Translations under genes and position numbers: made by a program
The notes under the pieces: generated by a model
The model's input: the letters and a program-made list of their open reading frames with translations, nothing else
What the model was told of the DNA's origin: nothing
Database searches by the model: none
Shown here: piece by piece, positions 60,309 through 64,000 of the stretch
Position numbering within the stretch: position 1 is the first letter of the stretch
Layout of the letters: each line of letters starts with the position of its first letter
Assembly: GCF_020215705.1 (NCBI RefSeq)
Contig: NZ_JAIWNB010000001.1
Span: forward strand, 1,116,001-1,180,000
Direction of reading: 5' to 3'
DNA: 64,000 nucleotides
Source: Nonomuraea aurantiaca
GTDB lineage: Bacteria > Actinomycetota > Actinomycetes > Streptosporangiales > Streptosporangiaceae

Positions 60309-62302
60309 AATATCCGGACGCAGAGCGTCTGTCACTCGTCGAGGAGCTGCACGGCCACCTCGTCACCGACCCCTACCGCCGGCTGGAGGACGCCACCCAT
60401 CCGGCCACCCTCGCCTGGCAGGCCGAGCAGGACCGGCTCTGGCGGCACCACGCCGCCGGCCTCCCCCTCCGTGAGCACTTCCAGAAGCGCCTGACCGAGC
60501 TCAGCGTCACCGGGATGACCACCCCGCCGCTGTGGCGCGGCGAGCGGCGCTTCCACCTGTCCCAGTCCGCGGGCCAGGAGCATCCGGTGCTGTACCGCGA
60601 CGACCGGGCGATCCTCGATCCCATGGAGCTCGACGACACCGGCCTCACCACGCTGGACGACTGGCAGCCCGACTGGGAGGGGCGCCTGCTGGCGTACCAG
60701 CTGTCGAGGAGCGGGGACGAGCGGGCGGACCTGTACGTCATGGACATCGACACCGGCGAGATCGTCGACGGCCCGATCGGCGGCTGCCGCTACTCACCGG
60801 TCGCCTGGCTGCCCGGTGGCAGGGAGTTCTTCTACGTCCGCTTCCACCAGGGCGTACACCTGCACCGGCGAGACGGCGACGTCCAGGTCTTCACGCGGGG
60901 CGCGCTCTCGTACGGCCTGCAGATCAGCGCGGACGGGCGCTGGCTGGTGATCTCCGCGGGCACCCCCGCCCGGAACGACCTCTACCTCGCCGACCTCTCC
61001 GCGGGCCCGCCCGAGCGCCTCGACCTGAAGGTGATCCAGGAAGGGGTGGCGGCGCGCGCCGCGGCGGCGATGGGCCCGGACGGCCGCCTGTACATCCTCA
61101 CCGACCAGGACGCGCCCCGGCGCCGGCTCTGCGTCGCCGACCCGGCCACCCCCGCCGCGTGGGAGGAGCTCGTGCCCGAGGACCCCATGGCCGTACTGGG
61201 GACCTTCACGCTGCTCGACGGCGCCCGGCTGCTGATCTCCAGGATCCGCCACGCGGTCGGCGAGCTCGCGGTCCACGACGCCGCCACGGGGGAGCGCACC
61301 GGCAGCGTCCCGCTGCCCGGCAGCGGCTCCATCGCCTCGCTGACCTCGCGCCCCGGCGGCGGCCACGAGGCGTGGTTCGTCTACACGGACGCGGTCACCC
61401 CGGCGGAGGTCTGGCGCCACGACGCCCGCGAGGGGACGACGACCCTCTGGTCATCGGCCGCGGGCGGCGCGGCGGTGACGGGCTCGCGGGTCTCGCGGGT
61501 CTCGCGGGTGGAGAGCCACCACCTCGAGTACGACTCCGCCGACGGGACCCGGGTGCGCATGGTGGTCGTGGCGGGCCCGCACCCCGGCGGCCCCCGTCCG
61601 ACGATCCTGACCGGTTACGGCGGGTTCGGGATGTCGCTCACCCCTGGGTACGCGGCCGACTCCCTGGCCTGGGTCGAGGCCGGCGGCGTCCTGGCCGTGG
61701 CCAACCTGCGCGGCGGCGGGGAGGAAGGCGAGGCGTGGCACCGCGACGGCATGCTTGAGCGCAAGCAGAACGTCTTCCAGGACTTCACCGCCGCCGCCGA
61801 GAAGCTGATCGCCGACGGGTGGACGACCCCCGGCCGGCTGGCCGTCTGGGGCGAGTCGAACGGCGGCCTGCTCGTGGGGGCCGCGATGACGCGGCGGCCG
61901 GAGCTGTTCGCGGCCGTCGTGTGTTCCGCGGGGCTGCTGGACATGGTCCGGTACGAACGGTCGGGGCTCGGGGCGGCCTGGACCGGTGAGTACGGCTCCG
62001 CCGACCTTCCCGAGCAGCTGGGCTGGCTGCTCGGCTACTCGCCCTACCATCACGTACGCCAGGGGATCGACTACCCGGCGACGCTGTTCACGGTCTCCGG
62101 CGCCGACTCGCGGGTGGATCCGATGCACGCGCGCAAGATGTGCGCGGCCCTGCAGTGGGCGACGGCGGGAGAGCGGCCGATCCTGCTGCGCCATGAGCGT
62201 GACGTCGGCCACGGGGCCAGGGCGGTCAGCAGGTCGATCGGCCTGGCCGCCGACGTGCTCGCCTTCGCCGCCGCCCACACCGGCCTGGAACCGATGCCCT
62301 GA
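60305..62302 (+). CDS. Prolyl oligopeptidase (S9A), probable lanthipeptide leader peptidase
   Basis: A 665-residue prolyl oligopeptidase. An N-terminal beta-propeller precedes an alpha/beta-hydrolase domain with triad S518 (WGESNGGLL), D605 (ADSRVDPM) and H636 (RDVGHGAR). It is a little shorter than typical family members. Its ATG overlaps the RamB-like stop, so it belongs to the operon. In Kribbella, FlaP of this family removes leaders of class III lanthipeptides after proline. The precursor here has a single leader proline at P12, fitting this role; the proline in the core (P34) would be protected by rings. Confidence 0.93.
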   Translation: MKYPDAERLSLVEELHGHLVTDPYRRLEDATHPATLAWQAEQDRLWRHHAAGLPLREHFQKRLTELSVTGMTTPPLWRGERRFHLSQSAGQEHPVLYRDDRAILDPMELDDTGLTTLDDWQPDWEGRLLAYQLSRSGDERADLYVMDIDTGEIVDGPIGGCRYSPVAWLPGGREFFYVRFHQGVHLHRRDGDVQVFTRGALSYGLQISADGRWLVISAGTPARNDLYLADLSAGPPERLDLKVIQEGVAARAAAAMGPDGRLYILTDQDAPRRRLCVADPATPAAWEELVPEDPMAVLGTFTLLDGARLLISRIRHAVGELAVHDAATGERTGSVPLPGSGSIASLTSRPGGGHEAWFVYTDAVTPAEVWRHDAREGTTTLWSSAAGGAAVTGSRVSRVSRVESHHLEYDSADGTRVRMVVVAGPHPGGPRPTILTGYGGFGMSLTPGYAADSLAWVEAGGVLAVANLRGGGEEGEAWHRDGMLERKQNVFQDFTAAAEKLIADGWTTPGRLAVWGESNGGLLVGAAMTRRPELFAAVVCSAGLLDMVRYERSGLGAAWTGEYGSADLPEQLGWLLGYSPYHHVRQGIDYPATLFTVSGADSRVDPMHARKMCAALQWATAGERPILLRHERDVGHGARAVSRSIGLAADVLAFAAAHTGLEPMP

Positions 62303-62326
62303 GTCGCCGGTCCCAAGCGGGCAGGG

Positions 62327-62932
62327 TCAGATCCAGCCGGACTCGCGGGCGATGCGGATCGCGTCGATCCGGCTGCGCGCCCCCAGCTTCGCCGTACTGC
62401 GGTGGAGGTAATTTCGGACCGTTCCTTCCGCGAGGAACAGCGACGCGGCGATCTCCGACACCGTGGCCCCTTCGGCCGCGGCGCCGATCACGTCCAGCTC
62501 CCGCTCCGTCAGCGGCGCCTCCGGCGGGCTCATCGCGGCGATCGCCAGCTCCGAGTCGATGACCCGCTCCCCGGCGGCCACCCTGCGGATGGCGTCCCCG
62601 AGCCGGCCGGGTGGCGCGTCCTTGGCCATGAACCCCCGCACGTGCACGTCCAGGGCCCGCTTGAGCAGCCCGGGCGTGCCGACGCCGGTGAGGATGAGCA
62701 CGCCGCACTCCGGCAGCTTGTCGTGCAGCTCGCCGGCGGCCTCCAGCCCGTCCTTGCCGGGCAGCGCGACGTCGAGCACGGCCACGTCGGGCCGGACCGT
62801 CTGGGCGACGTGGAGGATGCGATCACCCCGGTCGACCTCCGCGACGATCTCGATATCCTCCTCATAGGCCAGCAATGCCACGATCGCTCCTCGCACCAGA
62901 TGCATGTCCTCAGCGAGCAAGGTTCGGATCAC
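62327..62932 (-). CDS. NarL-type response regulator (RamR-like)
   Basis: A 201-residue regulator. The receiver has the acidic pair in LLAEDMHLVRGAI and phosphoacceptor D54 in VAVLDVALPGKDG. The LuxR-type HTH is LTERELDVIGAAAEGATVSEIAASLFLAEGTVRNYLHRSTAKLGA, cited as TVSEIAASLFLAEGTVRNYL. The GTG at 62932 has GAGG 6 nt upstream; a GTG 12 bp earlier is possible. RamR-type regulators activate ram operons, and this gene faces the lanthipeptide operon 24 bp from its end. Likely partner of the kinase at 52830. Confidence 0.88.
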   Translation of the reverse strand: MIRTLLAEDMHLVRGAIVALLAYEEDIEIVAEVDRGDRILHVAQTVRPDVAVLDVALPGKDGLEAAGELHDKLPECGVLILTGVGTPGLLKRALDVHVRGFMAKDAPPGRLGDAIRRVAAGERVIDSELAIAAMSPPEAPLTERELDVIGAAAEGATVSEIAASLFLAEGTVRNYLHRSTAKLGARSRIDAIRIARESGWI

Positions 62933-63046
62933 TGTTGTCCTCACGGTCAGCCAGCAAGCCTGTGAGCCTATAAGTCTGACGTATCCGGCATCCCCTGCAA
63001 AGCGGTCAGCGGCGTACCAAGCGGCCGGTCGGGCTCCTGGGCCCGG

Positions 63047-64000
63047 CTAGAGGGGGAAGCGCGGGGTGATCATCGTCACGCCGGGCACGCTGCCGATCGA
63101 GGACAGGGCCTTGCCCGCGTCGGCGAGCCCGATGGTCCGCGTGACGAGCTGGTCGGGGTGCAGGATCCCGGCCCTGATCATCTCCATCATCGGCGCGTAG
63201 TCGTGCGCGGCCATGCCGTGGCTGCCGAGCAGCCGCAGCTCGTGCCCGATCACCCGGTCCATCGGCACCGGGGTCGCGGCGCCGGGCAGCAGCCCGACCT
63301 GTACGTGCCGGCCGCGGCGGCGCAGGCTCTCGACGGAGGCCGCGCAGGTCTGGGGGCTGCCCAGCGCGTCGATCGACAGGTGCGCCCCGCCCCTGGTCAG
63401 CTCCCTGACCTGGGCGCCCGCGTCACCGGCCGAGCCGTCGACGAAGTGCGTGGCACCCGCCTGCTCGGCGAGCTGGAGCGCGTCGGTGTTGATGTCGACG
63501 GCCACCACGCGCGCCCCGGCGGCGGTGGCGATCATGATGGCGGACAGGCCGACCCCGCCGCAGCCGTGCACGGCCACCCACTCGCCCGGCCGCACCGCTC
63601 CCACCTGCGTGATGGCGCGGAAGGCGGTGGCGAAGCGGCAGCCGAGCCCGGCCGCGGTCACGTAGGCCATCTCCTCGGGGACCGGGATCAGGTTCACGTC
63701 GGCGTGGTCGATCGCCACGTATTCGGCGTAGGAGCCCCAGTGGGTGAAGCCCGGCTGGGTCTGCCGCTCGCACACCTGCTGCTGGCCGGCGGCGCAGGCC
63801 GTACAGGATCCGCAGGCGCAGACGAACGGGACGGTGATCCTGGCGCCGGGCAGCCAGCCGCGCACCTCGGCGCCGACCGCCTCCACGACGCCCGCGAGCT
63901 CGTGCCCCGGCACGTGGGGCAGGACGCGGATGTCGGGGTCGTGGCCCTGCCAGCCGTGCCAGTCGCTGCGGCACAGGCCCGTCGCCTCGACCCTGATCAC
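63047..64000 (-). CDS. Zinc-dependent alcohol dehydrogenase (5' end beyond the window)
   Basis: 317 residues of a medium-chain zinc dehydrogenase; the N-terminal 20-30 residues lie outside. Catalytic-zinc residues are the Cys in [13 protein letters not shown] and the His/Glu in HVPGHELAG. The structural-zinc cluster is [17 protein letters not shown]. The NAD(P) fold is [18 protein letters not shown], with Asp in [11 protein letters not shown] favouring NAD. Substrate unknown. Codon use and context do not link it to the lanthipeptide genes. Confidence 0.9.
   Translation of the reverse strand: MIRVEATGLCRSDWHGWQGHDPDIRVLPHVPGHELAGVVEAVGAEVRGWLPGARITVPFVCACGSCTACAAGQQQVCERQTQPGFTHWGSYAEYVAIDHADVNLIPVPEEMAYVTAAGLGCRFATAFRAITQVGAVRPGEWVAVHGCGGVGLSAIMIATAAGARVVAVDINTDALQLAEQAGATHFVDGSAGDAGAQVRELTRGGAHLSIDALGSPQTCAASVESLRRRGRHVQVGLLPGAATPVPMDRVIGHELRLLGSHGMAAHDYAPMMEMIRAGILHPDQLVTRTIGLADAGKALSSIGSVPGVTMITPRFPL

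Noticed and set aside
61488..61511. Three TCTCGCGGG repeats in the oligopeptidase gene
   Set aside because: A short in-frame run coding SRV repeats in a loop; too small to interpret.

Overview
The window is very GC-rich DNA with GTG and TTG starts, many ATGA/GTGA stop-start overlaps, and families typical of filamentous actinobacteria: WS/DGAT acyltransferase, LanKC, DUF3618, F420-type oxidoreductase, OFA transporter and ESX-like small proteins. The content suggests a chromosomal segment from the Streptosporangiales (Nonomuraea-like) or a relative; the genus cannot be settled from the sequence alone. I saw no rRNA or tRNA genes, no complete insertion sequence, no integrase and no CRISPR array.

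Layout. 0-10 kb is respiratory and secretory: an LLM oxidoreductase, cytochrome oxidase subunit I (ctaD), a four-subunit fumarate reductase/succinate dehydrogenase of the FrdABCD type behind a 77-residue unknown protein, a secreted M6 metalloprotease closed by a strong terminator, and a lipid kinase. 10-20 kb holds a leftward block (two tandem Uma2 nucleases, SNF2 ATPase, SWIM protein, VOC protein), a methyltransferase, an unannotated 54-residue Trp/Cys/Pro-rich small ORF, a holin-like protein behind an RBS-masking hairpin, a repeat-rich DUF3618 protein, a chagasin-like lipoprotein, a DUF1838 protein and a HIT protein. 20-36 kb is transport and its regulation: OFA-type MFS, LytS/LytTR two-component system, two DUF485 plus sodium:solute symporter modules, a LacI regulator, a PLP lyase, a sugar ABC importer behind a LacI-type palindrome, a LuxR regulator and an APC permease.

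36-50 kb is enzyme-rich and shows decay. It has aldo/keto reductase, esterase, TetR, WS/DGAT and a molybdopterin oxidoreductase, then a frameshifted MarR remnant ending in a 14-bp minisatellite. Next is an ECF41-type sigma factor whose linker is an 18-bp repeat array, followed upstream by a 5'-truncated MFS gene and an SDR/CMD/cupin group that fits the known ECF41 neighbourhood. A dihydrofolate-reductase-like pseudogene with a second minisatellite and a 3 x 40 bp repeat precede polX. 50-52 kb holds a YbaB protein and two small ESX-like proteins.

52.8-62.9 kb is the most interesting part: a class III lanthipeptide locus with ram/amf-like order. It contains a sensor kinase, LanKC synthetase, a 43-residue SapB-like precursor, an attenuator-like hairpin, two ABC transporter half-proteins and a prolyl oligopeptidase probably used for leader removal, all rightward, with a NarL-type response regulator facing it. 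The likely scheme is that the kinase and regulator sense an envelope or developmental signal, LanKC phosphorylates, eliminates and cyclises the precursor, the half-transporters export it, and the peptidase trims the leader after proline. The window ends inside a zinc alcohol dehydrogenase gene.
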